DNA of 64,000 nucleotides from an uncultured Flavobacteriales bacterium (GTDB lineage Bacteria; Bacteroidota; Bacteroidia; Flavobacteriales_E; Vicingaceae). Below the pieces are notes generated by a model. That model had not been told where the DNA came from. It did no database searches and saw only the letters and a program-made list of their open reading frames with translations. A program made the position numbers and the translations under genes. Position 1 is the first letter of the stretch. Each line of letters opens with the position of its first letter. Of the stretch, positions 42,968 to 52,604 are shown piece by piece. The DNA lies in NCBI GenBank assembly GCA_913056345.1, contig CAJXMH010000007.1:1-64000 (forward strand). Reading direction: 5' to 3'.

Positions 42968-43741
42968 TTAGCTGATTGGCCCTCGAATAATGCCTTTTTC
43001 GGAAGTTTTGATAAAATTTAAAATTTGACCTTTCTCTTCACTCTCATCAAAATTGGTCTCAATTTCTTCAAGCGACTTGCTGAGGTTGGTTCCCATAACA
43101 TAAATTTTCCTGTAGATGTCTTCTATGGCAGTAATGACCTCATTTTCAAATCCCCTTCTTCGTAAACCAATAGAATTTACTCCTGCGAAGCTCAAAGGCT
43201 CTCTGGCGGCCTTGATGAAAGGGGGTACATTTTTCCTTACTAAGGAGCCCCCTGCTACAAAAGAATGCGCGCCTATGGTTACAAATTGTTGAACTGCAAC
43301 CACTCCCTCTAGGATAGCATAGTCTTCTATTGTGACGTGTCCCGCGATGTTAGCTGTATTTGCAAGAATAACATGATTGCCGACTTTCACATCGTGAGCT
43401 ACGTGAACGTAAGCCATAAGCAGGCAATGACTGCCTACCTCTGTTTTAAATCGATCTTTAGTCCCGCGGTTAATGGTAACACACTCTCTTACTGTAGTAT
43501 AATCACCAATCACGGCAGTGGTTTTTTCACCTTCGAATTTCAAATCTTGCGGGATAGCTGAAACGACTGCTCCTGGAAATATTTTACAATTTTTCCCAAT
43601 CCTTGCTCCATCCATGATGGTCGCATTTGGTCCAATCCAAGTGTTATCTCCAATTATAACATCTCCCGCAATGTAAGCAAATGGTTCTATGGTTACATTA
43701 TTTCCGATCTTAGCATCTGGGTGGACAAAGTTCTGGTTCAT
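42968..43741 (-). CDS. lpxA: UDP-N-acetylglucosamine O-acyltransferase
   Basis: First step of lipid A synthesis, 3-O-acylation of UDP-GlcNAc. The 257-residue hexapeptide beta-helix protein has the catalytic His116 in VHVAHDVKVG, and a helical C-terminus (IEDIYRKIY). Length is close to E. coli LpxA (262). Its start overlaps the lpxC-fabZ stop in TAATG. Confidence 0.96.
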   Translation of the reverse strand: MNQNFVHPDAKIGNNVTIEPFAYIAGDVIIGDNTWIGPNATIMDGARIGKNCKIFPGAVVSAIPQDLKFEGEKTTAVIGDYTTVRECVTINRGTKDRFKTEVGSHCLLMAYVHVAHDVKVGNHVILANTANIAGHVTIEDYAILEGVVAVQQFVTIGAHSFVAGGSLVRKNVPPFIKAAREPLSFAGVNSIGLRRRGFENEVITAIEDIYRKIYVMGTNLSKSLEEIETNFDESEEKGQILNFIKTSEKGIIRGPIS

Positions 43742-45132
43742 TATGTGTTTTCTTTTACTATTTGAGCCATCAACTCTCCTTCTGCAACTAATTTATCTCC
43801 AACGAAAGCTTTAGCCATCATATTCACTATTCCTCGTCGAATAGGCCCCATTAAGTCGAGCCTAAATACTAAGGTATCGCCAGGAACAACTTTACGTTTA
43901 AATTTTACTTTATCGATCTTGAGAAAATAGGTGAGGTATTTCTCAGGTTCCTCTACGGTATTCAGTGCTAAGATTCCACCTGTTTGCGCCATCGCTTCAA
44001 TCTGTAATACACCCGGCATAACCGGAGCACCCGGAAAGTGTCCTTGAAAGAACTGTTCGTTCATTGTAACACTTTTCACTCCTACTACATGCGTATCGGT
44101 TAATTCAATGATCTTATCAACTAAAAGCATGGGGTAACGGTGCGGAAGAATTTTTTCAATACCATTTACATCATAGATGGGTTCTGCATTAGGGTCATAT
44201 TTGGGTGCCCTTTGTTTTCTCTGCTTAATTTCTTTTTTGATGATCTTTGCAAAATCAACATTCCCCTTGTGGCCGGGTCTTGCAGCAAGAATGTGCCCTT
44301 TAATTGGTTGGCCTACTAGTGCCAAATCACCTACAATATCGAGTAGTTTGTGCCTTGCAGGTTCATTTTGAAAATGAAGGTCTACATTATTTAAAACTCC
44401 AATTCCCTTAACTTCAACCTTAGGCTTATTGAGCAATTCAGCCAGCTCGTCCAACTTGTCTTGCGGCATTACTTTATCAACTAGCACTATTGCATTGTCC
44501 AAGTCACCCCCTTTGATGAGGTTGTTTTTGGCTAGGTATTCCAATTCTCTTAGAAAAACAAAAGTGCGGCACTTTGAAATGTCTTCTTCAAATTCACCTA
44601 GGTGATACATGTGCGCATGTTGGGTTCCAAGTACTTTAGAATTGTAATCTACCATTACGGTAAGTCTAAACTCATCTTGTGGAACTGCTAGCATTTCTGT
44701 TTGTCGGTCAAGATCCTCATAGGTGAGGTTCTCGTCAACAATAAAGTAATCTTTTTCTGCTTCTTGCTCTTGAATGCCCGCTGCCTTTAAACTTTCTAGA
44801 AAAAAATGGGCACTTCCATCTAAAATGGGTACTTCAGGTCCATCAATCTCTATCAGTAGATTATCAATTCCCATTCCATAAGCGGCAGCTAACAAGTGTT
44901 CCGTGGTATGCACACGAGCCCCATTTTGCTCCAAAGTAGTTCCTCTTGATGTATCTACTACATGATCTACATCTGCTTTGATCAAAGGTTTGCCTTCAAC
45001 ATCAATACGCTGAAAAACATAGCCGTGATTGTCTGGTGCAGGTTTAAAGGTAATGGTTGCTTTTTTTCCTGTATGTAAGCCTACTCCCTGAAGAGAAGCT
45101 TCTTGTTTAATGGTTTGTTGTTTGTCGCCCAT
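43741..45132 (-). CDS. lpxC/fabZ: Fused UDP-3-O-acyl-N-acetylglucosamine deacetylase / 3-hydroxyacyl-ACP dehydratase
   Basis: A 463-residue bifunctional protein characteristic of Bacteroidota. The LpxC half (1-305) has zinc ligands His79 (TTEHLLAA), His261 and Asp265 (HKLLD). The FabZ half (about 320-463) has LPHRYPMLLVDK, FFQGHFPGAPVMPGV with catalytic His365 and Glu379. The fusion joins the committed lipid A step with fatty acid elongation. It is 1 base downstream of lpxD and overlaps lpxA by one base. Confidence 0.97.
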   Translation of the reverse strand: MGDKQQTIKQEASLQGVGLHTGKKATITFKPAPDNHGYVFQRIDVEGKPLIKADVDHVVDTSRGTTLEQNGARVHTTEHLLAAAYGMGIDNLLIEIDGPEVPILDGSAHFFLESLKAAGIQEQEAEKDYFIVDENLTYEDLDRQTEMLAVPQDEFRLTVMVDYNSKVLGTQHAHMYHLGEFEEDISKCRTFVFLRELEYLAKNNLIKGGDLDNAIVLVDKVMPQDKLDELAELLNKPKVEVKGIGVLNNVDLHFQNEPARHKLLDIVGDLALVGQPIKGHILAARPGHKGNVDFAKIIKKEIKQRKQRAPKYDPNAEPIYDVNGIEKILPHRYPMLLVDKIIELTDTHVVGVKSVTMNEQFFQGHFPGAPVMPGVLQIEAMAQTGGILALNTVEEPEKYLTYFLKIDKVKFKRKVVPGDTLVFRLDLMGPIRRGIVNMMAKAFVGDKLVAEGELMAQIVKENT

Positions 45133-45133
45133 T

Positions 45134-46186
45134 CTATTTCTCCGAATGCGATTTAAGGTTTGCTAGCTCTTTCTCAAGAGCGTCTATTTTTTCATTTAGT
45201 TCAGGTAGCTTTCTGAATAAAACATAAGAACGCTTATAATCTCCAATTCCAATAGCTGGTGAACCCTGAACAATTGAGTTTTCAGTTTTAATGCTGTGCC
45301 CGATGCCACTTTGGGCTGCAATTTTTACTCCGTCGGCTATTTTAATATGCCCTACTATACCAACCTGACCACCGATCATGCAATTTTTTCCAATCTTAGT
45401 AGATCCTGCAATGCCTGTTTGAGCAGCAATTACGGTGTTTTCTCCAATTTCTACATTATGAGCAACCTGGATCAGGTTGTCAAGTTTAACGCCTTTTCGA
45501 ATGATGGTTGATCCTAAAGTTGCACGGTCAATGCAAGTATTGGCACCTATTTCAACGTGGTTTTCAATAATCACATTCCCAATTTGTGCTACTTTATGGT
45601 AATTGTTTTCGCTATTAGGCGCAAAACCAAAACCGTCTGCTCCAAGCATAACGCCTGCATGAAGAATGCAATCACTGCCTACTTTAGTTTCAGGGTATAG
45701 TTGAGCTCCTGAAAAGATCATGGTGTTTTCACCAACGGTGCAGTTGTCTCCAATACTGCAATTGGCAAAAAGTTTGACATTGTTTCCAATTTTAACATTC
45801 TCTCCAATGCTTACAAAGTCAGCGATGTATGTGTTTTCTCCAATTTCAGCTGTGGCGCTGATATTGGCAAATTTTGATGCGCCAGTCTTGTTGTATTTTA
45901 CTTGATTATAAAGTTCTAAAAGCTTGCCAAAACAGCTGTAAGCATCATCAACTCTTAAAAGCGTTACTCCTTCTTTTACGCTTTTTTCTAGCTTGAAATC
46001 ACGATTTAAAATTACGATCGATGCATCTGTTTCGTAGAGGTATTCGGCATACTTAGGATTGGCCAAAAAGGAGATACTGCCCGGCTTTCCTTCTTCTATC
46101 TTAGACACTGATGAAACTTCTGCATCAGGGTTTCCTTCAATTGTGCCTTCAAGAATTTCAGAGATTTGGCGGGCCGAAAATTTCAT
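45134..46186 (-). CDS. lpxD: UDP-3-O-(3-hydroxyacyl)glucosamine N-acyltransferase
   Basis: Third step of lipid A synthesis, N-acylation. The 350-residue protein has the uridine-binding N-terminal domain (1-100), the hexapeptide beta-helix (about 110-320) with the GADGFGF motif (about 182-188) and catalytic His243 in [12 protein letters not shown], and a C-terminal helix. Length is as in other LpxD proteins. It is the canonical copy, in contrast to the paralogue at 40807-41736. Confidence 0.95.
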   Translation of the reverse strand: MKFSARQISEILEGTIEGNPDAEVSSVSKIEEGKPGSISFLANPKYAEYLYETDASIVILNRDFKLEKSVKEGVTLLRVDDAYSCFGKLLELYNQVKYNKTGASKFANISATAEIGENTYIADFVSIGENVKIGNNVKLFANCSIGDNCTVGENTMIFSGAQLYPETKVGSDCILHAGVMLGADGFGFAPNSENNYHKVAQIGNVIIENHVEIGANTCIDRATLGSTIIRKGVKLDNLIQVAHNVEIGENTVIAAQTGIAGSTKIGKNCMIGGQVGIVGHIKIADGVKIAAQSGIGHSIKTENSIVQGSPAIGIGDYKRSYVLFRKLPELNEKIDALEKELANLKSHSEK

Positions 46187-46216
46187 GTTTCAAAAATAGT
46201 AATTATTTGAAGCTGG

Positions 46217-47485
46217 CTAAGAAAGCCGCTTTGCCAAGTTATTAACCATAGATTGTTTGGGGTAGCATAAGAAATGTTTCTTAACAGATTCTGATAAGAC
46301 TCTGATATTTAATTGGTCAGAAGCAATAGCTATATCCTTCACGCTGCCGTCTTTGAAGAGTAAGTTGATTTTGTCTGCCTTTGGTTGGTAGGCATTATTG
46401 GTGATTGAATCTGCAAAAGTGAAATACTCCAGATCATTTTGATCTAAACCAATTTTAAGTAGCTTTTCTTTAGTTCTACCTTTTTCCTTTGCACTGAAAG
46501 CTTGATTTTGCAAAGTGATTTTATATAGTTTACGCTCTAGCAGGGATTGACATAGCGATGATAATATGGGATCGGAATGATTTACCCACTCTTTTATCGA
46601 AGCTGTTATGTCAAAATCGTCAAGTTTGGCAAATTGTTTTAATGCTTCTTGTCTTACTTCTAATTCTTTTGGTCCTATGGAGCTATTCAGAAAGTAAGCT
46701 AATGCTTCTGTTGCAAAAAGATTCTCTCCTTGATTAGAAAGTGCTTTAGCTCTTTTTAAGATCCTCACCAATAGGTTTTCTGCCGAAAGGACCGTTTTGT
46801 GTAAGTATACTTGCCAATACATTAGCCTTCTGGCGATTATAAATTTCTCAACAGAATAAATTCCTTTCGCTTCAACGCAAAGGTTACCATCTTTTACATT
46901 CAGCATTGAAATAATTCTATCTGAATTGATTACACCCTCAGAAACGCCCGTAAAAAAACTGTCTCGCTTCAAATAATCTAAGCGGTCCATGTCTAATTGG
47001 GAAGAGATCAACTGATGTAAAAATGGTTTTTCAGGATATTGATCAGCAAAAATTCTAATAGCGAGATCTAATTTTCCTTTAAATTCTTCATTTAAGCTTT
47101 TCATAAAAGCTTTCGAAAGCGACTCGTGAGTTATTCCTTTTACAATGCTGTACTCCAAGGCATGTGAGAAAGGCCCATGACCAATATCATGCAGCAAGAT
47201 TCCTAAAGCAGTAGCCTTTTCTTCTTGTTTTGTGATTCGATGTCCTTTTGAACGAATTACCTCAATTGCTTTTAAGGTCAAGTGCATAGCTCCTAAAGCA
47301 TGATGAAAACGAGTATGCAGTGCTCCGGGGTAAACCAAATGTGTTAAACCCAATTGCTTGATTCTTCTTAGCCGTTGAAAGTAAGGGTGTTCAATGATGT
47401 CAAAAATCAGGTCGAAGGGAAGTGAAATAAAACCGTAGACAGGGTCGTTTATTATCTTCTTCTTATTGAAATGATCTGTGTCCAA
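46217..47485 (-). CDS. HD-domain phosphohydrolase (dGTPase/SAMHD1-like)
   Basis: A 422-residue protein with the HD motif set: TRFHHALGAMH, LLHDIGHGPFSHALE, and a later Asp in LDMDRLDYLKRD. The SAMHD1-like C-terminal half points to nucleotide triphosphohydrolase activity, substrate unverified. The gene must start at TTG 47485: an in-frame stop lies six codons upstream and the next Met is residue 67, inside the HD motifs. First gene of the lipid A operon, divergent from porX. Confidence 0.9.
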   Translation of the reverse strand: MDTDHFNKKKIINDPVYGFISLPFDLIFDIIEHPYFQRLRRIKQLGLTHLVYPGALHTRFHHALGAMHLTLKAIEVIRSKGHRITKQEEKATALGILLHDIGHGPFSHALEYSIVKGITHESLSKAFMKSLNEEFKGKLDLAIRIFADQYPEKPFLHQLISSQLDMDRLDYLKRDSFFTGVSEGVINSDRIISMLNVKDGNLCVEAKGIYSVEKFIIARRLMYWQVYLHKTVLSAENLLVRILKRAKALSNQGENLFATEALAYFLNSSIGPKELEVRQEALKQFAKLDDFDITASIKEWVNHSDPILSSLCQSLLERKLYKITLQNQAFSAKEKGRTKEKLLKIGLDQNDLEYFTFADSITNNAYQPKADKINLLFKDGSVKDIAIASDQLNIRVLSESVKKHFLCYPKQSMVNNLAKRLS

Positions 47486-47570
47486 ATGAGATTTGATTAA
47501 CTAATTTTATATCAATGAATTTGTCGGGTCTAAAAAAATTGCTCGAATTTGCTAAACCAATCTAAAACGC

Positions 47571-49124
47571 ATGACGAATATAAGAATACTCTGGGCTGAT
47601 GACGAAATTGATCTATTAAAGCCTCACTTGATCTTTTTGAGAGAAAAGGGCTATGAAGTTGTTGCCGCAACCAGTGGAGGCGAGGCTTTGGATCTGATTC
47701 AAGAGCAGCGTTTTGATATTGTTTTTCTTGATGAGAATATGCCTGGTCTTTCAGGCTTAGAAACCTTAAGCCAAATAAAGGGCCATTTTCCTTCATTGCC
47801 CGTGATCATGATTACCAAGAGTGAAGAAGAAAGCATAATGGAAGAAGCGATTGGATCAAAAATATCAGATTACTTAATTAAACCGGTTAATCCCAACCAG
47901 ATCTTGTTGACTTTGAAAAAGCACCTCGACACTGCAAGAATAGTGAGCGAAAAGGCAATAACAGGTTATCAGCAAGCATTTAGAAACATCGGGATGAGCT
48001 TGCACCATAACATGACTTTTGAAGAATGGCAGGAGGTTTACAATAAATTGATCTATTGGGAGCTTGAGCTCGAGAAGTCAGATAATGACGGAATGGCTGA
48101 GATATTAAACACCCAAAAAGCTGAAGCAAACCAATTGTTTGCTCGTTTTATAGAGGAGAATTATCAAGATTGGTTGCAGAAGCCCGAAGATGCTCCTTTG
48201 ATGAGCCATACCGTATTTAAGGAAAAAATATTCCCTCAAATAAAACCTGAAGAAACGGTTTTTATGATCGTTCTCGATAATTTAAGACTTGACCAATGGC
48301 GTGTGATCAAGCCTTACATTGAAGAGCTTTTTTGGTTGGAAGAAGAGGATAACTATCTCAGTATTTTACCTACCACTACGCAGTACGCAAGAAATTCACT
48401 TTTTGCAGGCTTACTGCCGGCGGAAATTGAAAAACTATATCCTAACTTATGGTTGAATGATGAGGATGAAGGGGGTAAAAACCTCCACGAGAAGGAACTG
48501 ATAGCCCATCAATTAAAACGTTTGGGTAAAGAAACAAATTTCAATTACCGTAAGGTTCTTAATCCAAAGTTTGGACGTAAGGTAGTGGGTGAAATTCCAA
48601 ATCAAATGAATAATGCTTTCAATGTTATCGTATATAATTTCATTGATATGCTTTCGCACGCTAGGACTGATACGGATGTGATCAAAGAGCTGGCAGAAGA
48701 TGAATCTGCCTACAGGTCATTAACCCTATCTTGGTTTGATAATTCCACCTTAAAAGATGCCTTGAAGGAAATCGCGCATAGAGGTGGCAAGGTGGTCATA
48801 ACCACCGATCATGGCTCAATAAAGGTAAAAGAGGCTTCTAAAATCATTGGCGATAAGACTGTAAATACCAATCTTCGCTACAAGCAAGGTAAAAATTTAA
48901 CCTATGAGGAAGATGAAGTTTTTGCAGTAAGTAAGCCAAAAGATGCCTTTTTGCCTCAAGTGAATGTAAGCCAATCTTTTGTGTTTGCTAAGAACGATTA
49001 TTTCTTTGCCTATCCAAATAATTTTAATCATTACGCCCAATACTATAAAAATACCTTCCAACATGGAGGTATTTCACTTGAGGAAATGGTTGTGCCTTTG
49101 GTTACTTTAAGTCCTAAGAAGTAA
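47571..49124 (+). CDS. porX: PorX: response regulator with PglZ domain, T9SS regulator
   Basis: A 517-residue protein matching P. gingivalis PorX (518 residues) in layout. The receiver domain (1-120) has phosphoacceptor Asp54 in IVFLDENMPG, followed by a helical linker. The PglZ (alkaline phosphatase-like) domain occupies about 200-517, with the TTTQYARNSLFAG nucleophile loop and DHGSIKV. PorX works with PorY and an ECF sigma factor to control type IX secretion genes. It is immediately followed by tsaE (zero bases between) and is divergent from the HD gene. The LamG protein at 22577 is a likely T9SS client. Confidence 0.92.
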   Translation: MTNIRILWADDEIDLLKPHLIFLREKGYEVVAATSGGEALDLIQEQRFDIVFLDENMPGLSGLETLSQIKGHFPSLPVIMITKSEEESIMEEAIGSKISDYLIKPVNPNQILLTLKKHLDTARIVSEKAITGYQQAFRNIGMSLHHNMTFEEWQEVYNKLIYWELELEKSDNDGMAEILNTQKAEANQLFARFIEENYQDWLQKPEDAPLMSHTVFKEKIFPQIKPEETVFMIVLDNLRLDQWRVIKPYIEELFWLEEEDNYLSILPTTTQYARNSLFAGLLPAEIEKLYPNLWLNDEDEGGKNLHEKELIAHQLKRLGKETNFNYRKVLNPKFGRKVVGEIPNQMNNAFNVIVYNFIDMLSHARTDTDVIKELAEDESAYRSLTLSWFDNSTLKDALKEIAHRGGKVVITTDHGSIKVKEASKIIGDKTVNTNLRYKQGKNLTYEEDEVFAVSKPKDAFLPQVNVSQSFVFAKNDYFFAYPNNFNHYAQYYKNTFQHGGISLEEMVVPLVTLSPKK

Positions 49125-49562
49125 ATGCAAGTCCTTTCAAATTCGTCTATTAGCTTAGAGGAAAGCTCGAAATTTATTGAACAAGAACTCCTTGGTTGTT
49201 TCGATCACTCGAACTTCATTGTTTTTAGAGGCCAAATGGGAGCAGGAAAGACCACACTGATCAAAAAAATCTGTAATTTTCTAGGAGTAGAGGAATCAGT
49301 TAGTTCGCCTACCTTTTCTTTGGTCAATCAATATTCTACTGCTAAAGGGCAGCTAGTTTATCATTTTGATTTTTACCGAATAGAGGAAGTAGAAGAGGCT
49401 TTTGACTTTGGTGTGGAAGAATATTTTGATAGCGAAGCAATTTGTTTGGTGGAATGGGCCGAAAATGTTGAGGAACTTTTACCAAATAAACGAGTAGAAG
49501 TTCAAATTGAATTAACTTTAGAGGAAGAAAAAAGAGAATACACCATAAGTTTACATTCCTAA
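49125..49562 (+). CDS. tsaE: tRNA threonylcarbamoyladenosine biosynthesis ATPase TsaE
   Basis: ATPase of the t6A tRNA modification complex with TsaB and TsaD. The 145-residue protein has the P-loop GQMGAGKT at 36-43, the switch segment SSPTFSLVNQY, and the VYHFDFYRIE and CLVEWAEN motifs. Standard length. It directly abuts porX and overlaps ald by one base (TAATG). Confidence 0.95.
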   Translation: MQVLSNSSISLEESSKFIEQELLGCFDHSNFIVFRGQMGAGKTTLIKKICNFLGVEESVSSPTFSLVNQYSTAKGQLVYHFDFYRIEEVEEAFDFGVEEYFDSEAICLVEWAENVEELLPNKRVEVQIELTLEEEKREYTISLHS

Positions 49563-50779
49563 TGGCTGAAGATATTGTAAAATCACTTGCTCGATCTGCA
49601 ACAAAACTGTTGCCACAAGAAGAACGAGCGGAAACTAAGAAAAAGCAGAGTCAATTATTTATTGGTGTTCCTAAGGAGTCTTCACTTCAAGAAAAACGTG
49701 TTCCTTTAGTTCCTCAGGATGTAGAACTATTGGTTAACAATGGGCATCAGGTTTTGATTGAAAGCAAGGCAGGTGCAAAAGCAAACTTTAGCGACCACGA
49801 TTACAGTGAAGCAGGAGCTGACATTGTTTTATCTAGAAACGAAGTGTTTAAAGCCGATACCATTTTGAAGGTTGAGCCGCTTTCTCATGAAGAAATAGAT
49901 CTAATGCAAAGAGGGCAGACCTTAATTTCCGCTTTACAGCTTCCTGCTCAGCCAAAAAACTTTTTACAGAAACAAATCGATAAGAAAATTACTGCAATTG
50001 CGTATGAATTCATTTCTGATAATACAGGCCGCTTTCCTGTAATCAGAGCCATGAGTGAAATTGCTGGAAACACCGCCGTTTTAATAGCAGCGGAATATTT
50101 GAGCAATGTAAACGGTGGAAGTGGTCATATGCTCGGCGGTATATCAGGTGTAAAGCCAACCGAGGTGGTGATTTTTGGAGCAGGGGCAGTTGCAGAAAAT
50201 GCAGCCCGTGCAGCACTCGGTCTTGGAGCATCTGTCAAAGTTTTTAGTAATAATACTTCAAAGTTGAGAAGACTGCAAGAGGGCGTTGGATGTAGGATCT
50301 TTACTTCCACTTTGCAACCAAAAGTGATTGAATCTGCCTTAAAAACTGCTGATGTTGCCATTGGAGCTATTCGATCAGAATCAGGAAGGACGCCTTTGGT
50401 GGTCAGTGAAGAAATGGTTTCTAAGATGCCTCAGGGTTCTGTAATTGTAGATGTGAGCATTGATCAGGGAGGTTGTTTTGAAACTTCTAGGGTAACTACT
50501 CATGCTTCACCCACTTTTAGTTTGCATGGTGTTACACATTACTGTGTGCCAAACATTGCGTCTCGGGTGGCTAGAACCGCTTCCTACGCGCTTAGTAATT
50601 TGTTCGCACCGGTAATTCTCGATTTAGGTGAAGGGGGAGGGATTGATCGCTGCATTAAACAAACTTTCTCAATCCGTTCAGGAATATATCTTTATAGGGG
50701 AATGCTAACCAACCGGTATTTAGCGGAAAATTTTAAATTGCCATATAAAGACTTAGACCTACTTTTGGCAGCTATATAA
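49562..50779 (+). CDS. ald: Alanine dehydrogenase
   Basis: NAD-dependent oxidative deamination of alanine (AlaDH/PNT family). The 405-residue protein has GVPKESSLQEKRVPLVPQ, the NAD-binding GAGAVAENAARAALGLGA region and the central SVIVDVSIDQGGCFET segment. The N-terminus extends about 33 residues beyond the usual MxIGVPKE start (charged, Gln/Lys-rich), which is common in this phylum. Third gene of porX-tsaE-ald, followed after 10 bases by a small membrane protein gene. Confidence 0.93.
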   Translation: MAEDIVKSLARSATKLLPQEERAETKKKQSQLFIGVPKESSLQEKRVPLVPQDVELLVNNGHQVLIESKAGAKANFSDHDYSEAGADIVLSRNEVFKADTILKVEPLSHEEIDLMQRGQTLISALQLPAQPKNFLQKQIDKKITAIAYEFISDNTGRFPVIRAMSEIAGNTAVLIAAEYLSNVNGGSGHMLGGISGVKPTEVVIFGAGAVAENAARAALGLGASVKVFSNNTSKLRRLQEGVGCRIFTSTLQPKVIESALKTADVAIGAIRSESGRTPLVVSEEMVSKMPQGSVIVDVSIDQGGCFETSRVTTHASPTFSLHGVTHYCVPNIASRVARTASYALSNLFAPVILDLGEGGGIDRCIKQTFSIRSGIYLYRGMLTNRYLAENFKLPYKDLDLLLAAI

Positions 50780-50789
50780 AGCATATTTT

Positions 50790-51185
50790 ATGAGTTTTTG
50801 GAGAAGGTTTAGGTTGTATTTATTAGGGGTTGGATTAGGTCTTATACTCGTTATGATATTTTTTGGCTCAAGAGATTGGACGTCTTGGACGCCAGAATCT
50901 AGAGTTTTAACTGCGATTGACAGTTCCTCTGTGAGTATTTCAGATCGTGCCAACTGCCAACTGAAATGTTTGAATCTAGATCAAGCTAAGTTGCTAGAGA
51001 TTCAAGCCCAAGCTAAGGTAGATTTTAGTGAAAGTAATGCAAAAGCAAAGCCTTGTCCTGTTTACCGTCTTGATTCACGATTTGAGGAACGTGACTATCA
51101 ATTAATTTGGGAGGTATGTGAAAGTGCTGAGGAAGTGCGATTGCTAAATTTAATTAAGGTAGGTCACACTTGCGCTTGCGGTTAA
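50790..51185 (+). CDS. Small single-helix membrane protein, unknown (possibly DUF4258-like)
   Basis: A 131-residue protein with one N-terminal membrane helix (LLGVGLGLILVMIFF) and a soluble C-terminal part with five Cys residues, including a terminal HTCACG. Short proteins of this shape, sometimes labelled DUF4258, are found downstream of ald in related genomes, which I recall only loosely. It follows ald by 10 bases and its stop directly abuts the stop of the convergent gene. Function not recognised. Confidence 0.7.
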   Translation: MSFWRRFRLYLLGVGLGLILVMIFFGSRDWTSWTPESRVLTAIDSSSVSISDRANCQLKCLNLDQAKLLEIQAQAKVDFSESNAKAKPCPVYRLDSRFEERDYQLIWEVCESAEEVRLLNLIKVGHTCACG

Positions 51186-51755
51186 CTAACAACCTAAACG
51201 TAGATCAACCATGTTGTTTACTTTTTGAAAAAAGTTTTGAGGGCTGTAAGTGCGCCAACTCACATCGTTTAGGCTTCCGCCTGAAACCATATAGTAATCA
51301 ATATTGGCAGCTTGGAAGTCGTCCATAACATGCTCTCTAAAATTGATAAAAGCAATCCAACCGTCTTCCACATCTTCAAACCACTCTTCATAGTAAGAGT
51401 CGTCTGAGTAATGAAAGTTTAAAACGTTTTCTCCTATCATAATAAACTTATCAATGCCTTCTCTAATCAGTTCATCAATGATGTTGCGTTTTAAGAACAT
51501 AATGTCATTGTGAAGAAGATCATTCCATTCACCAATCAATTCAATAACGGTGTAGCCATCATCGTAATCTACCATCAGGATCTTAATGAAAAGCGTTGGT
51601 GATTCAATTTCGTCCCACTGCGGATGAATCAGGTGGTCGTAAATTGCATGCGTAAACTCAAATTCACTATAAATTCTACCATAAAAAGGAGAACGCTGAT
51701 CTTCTGAAGCAATGTAGTAATCCCTCCAATTATAATGTGGCTCAATAGCGTGCAT
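51186..51755 (-). CDS. Conserved Bacteroidota protein of unknown function
   Basis: A 189-residue soluble protein very rich in Asp, Glu, Trp and Tyr, starting MHAIEPHYNWRDYYIASED. The middle FLKRNIIDELIREGIDKFIM looks like an alpha/beta fold. I recognise the sequence type as widespread in Bacteroidota but without a known function. It lies 32 bases downstream of murQ in the same direction and may be its operon partner. Confidence 0.8.
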   Translation of the reverse strand: MHAIEPHYNWRDYYIASEDQRSPFYGRIYSEFEFTHAIYDHLIHPQWDEIESPTLFIKILMVDYDDGYTVIELIGEWNDLLHNDIMFLKRNIIDELIREGIDKFIMIGENVLNFHYSDDSYYEEWFEDVEDGWIAFINFREHVMDDFQAANIDYYMVSGGSLNDVSWRTYSPQNFFQKVNNMVDLRLGC

Positions 51756-51787
51756 ATGCTAAATGACGATTGAAAAAAGGGATTGTT

Positions 51788-52585
51788 TTAAAAATTTGAA
51801 ATAGCATTTCTCACACTGCCGTACTTTTCTAAGAGTTCCTTAGCTTCATCATAAGTTACGGCCAATTCTTGCATGAGCATTTGGATACCTCTTTTAATCA
51901 ATTTGTTGTTGCTCAACTGCATGTCTACCATTTTGTTTCCCTTAACTCTTCCAAGTCGCACCATCGTGGCAGTTGAGATCATATTGAGCACAAGCTTTTG
52001 GGCGGTTCCTGCTTTCATGCGAGTACTTCCCGTCACAAATTCAGGGCCTACGATCACTTCTATTGGATCATCTACAGCATGAGCTAAAGGAGAGTCATTG
52101 TTGCAGCAAATACAAGCGGTTGCAATACCATTAGCACTGCATTTTTCCATAGCTCCAACTACATAAGGAGTTGTTCCTGAGGCAGCAATGCCAATTACGA
52201 AGTCTTGTTCACTTATGTGATAGTTCTGCAAGTCCTTCCAACCCAGTTCAGGGTCATCTTCAGCAAATTCCTTGGCTTTTCTAATGGCCGAATCACCTCC
52301 TGCAATTAAGCCGATCACGAGATCAGGGCTTACTCCAAAAGTTGGAGGGCATTCAGAGGCATCAACAATCCCCAATCGACCTGAAGTACCGGCGCCTAGG
52401 TAAAATAGGCGACCACCTTCATGCAATCGGTTTACAATTTTAGGCACAACTTCAGCGATTTGTGGAATTACTTTTTCTATAGCATAGGGAACTATTTTGT
52501 CTTCTTTATTGATATTTGAGAGTAGTTGTGCTACACTCATTTTTTCTAGCTCTTGGTATTTCGATTCTGATTCTGTTGTGCTCAT
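51788..52585 (-). CDS. murQ: N-acetylmuramic acid 6-phosphate etherase
   Basis: Cleaves MurNAc-6-phosphate to GlcNAc-6-phosphate and lactate in cell-wall recycling. The 265-residue SIS-fold protein has RLFYLGAGTSGRLGIVDASE with the catalytic Glu, VIGIAASGTTPYV and GSTRMKAGTAQKLVLN. It is shorter than E. coli MurQ (298), mostly at the C-terminus, as in relatives. No anhydro-MurNAc kinase gene is nearby. Confidence 0.94.
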   Translation of the reverse strand: MSTTESESKYQELEKMSVAQLLSNINKEDKIVPYAIEKVIPQIAEVVPKIVNRLHEGGRLFYLGAGTSGRLGIVDASECPPTFGVSPDLVIGLIAGGDSAIRKAKEFAEDDPELGWKDLQNYHISEQDFVIGIAASGTTPYVVGAMEKCSANGIATACICCNNDSPLAHAVDDPIEVIVGPEFVTGSTRMKAGTAQKLVLNMISTATMVRLGRVKGNKMVDMQLSNNKLIKRGIQMLMQELAVTYDEAKELLEKYGSVRNAISNF

Positions 52586-52604
52586 TAATTAAATGGAGTT
52601 TTCC

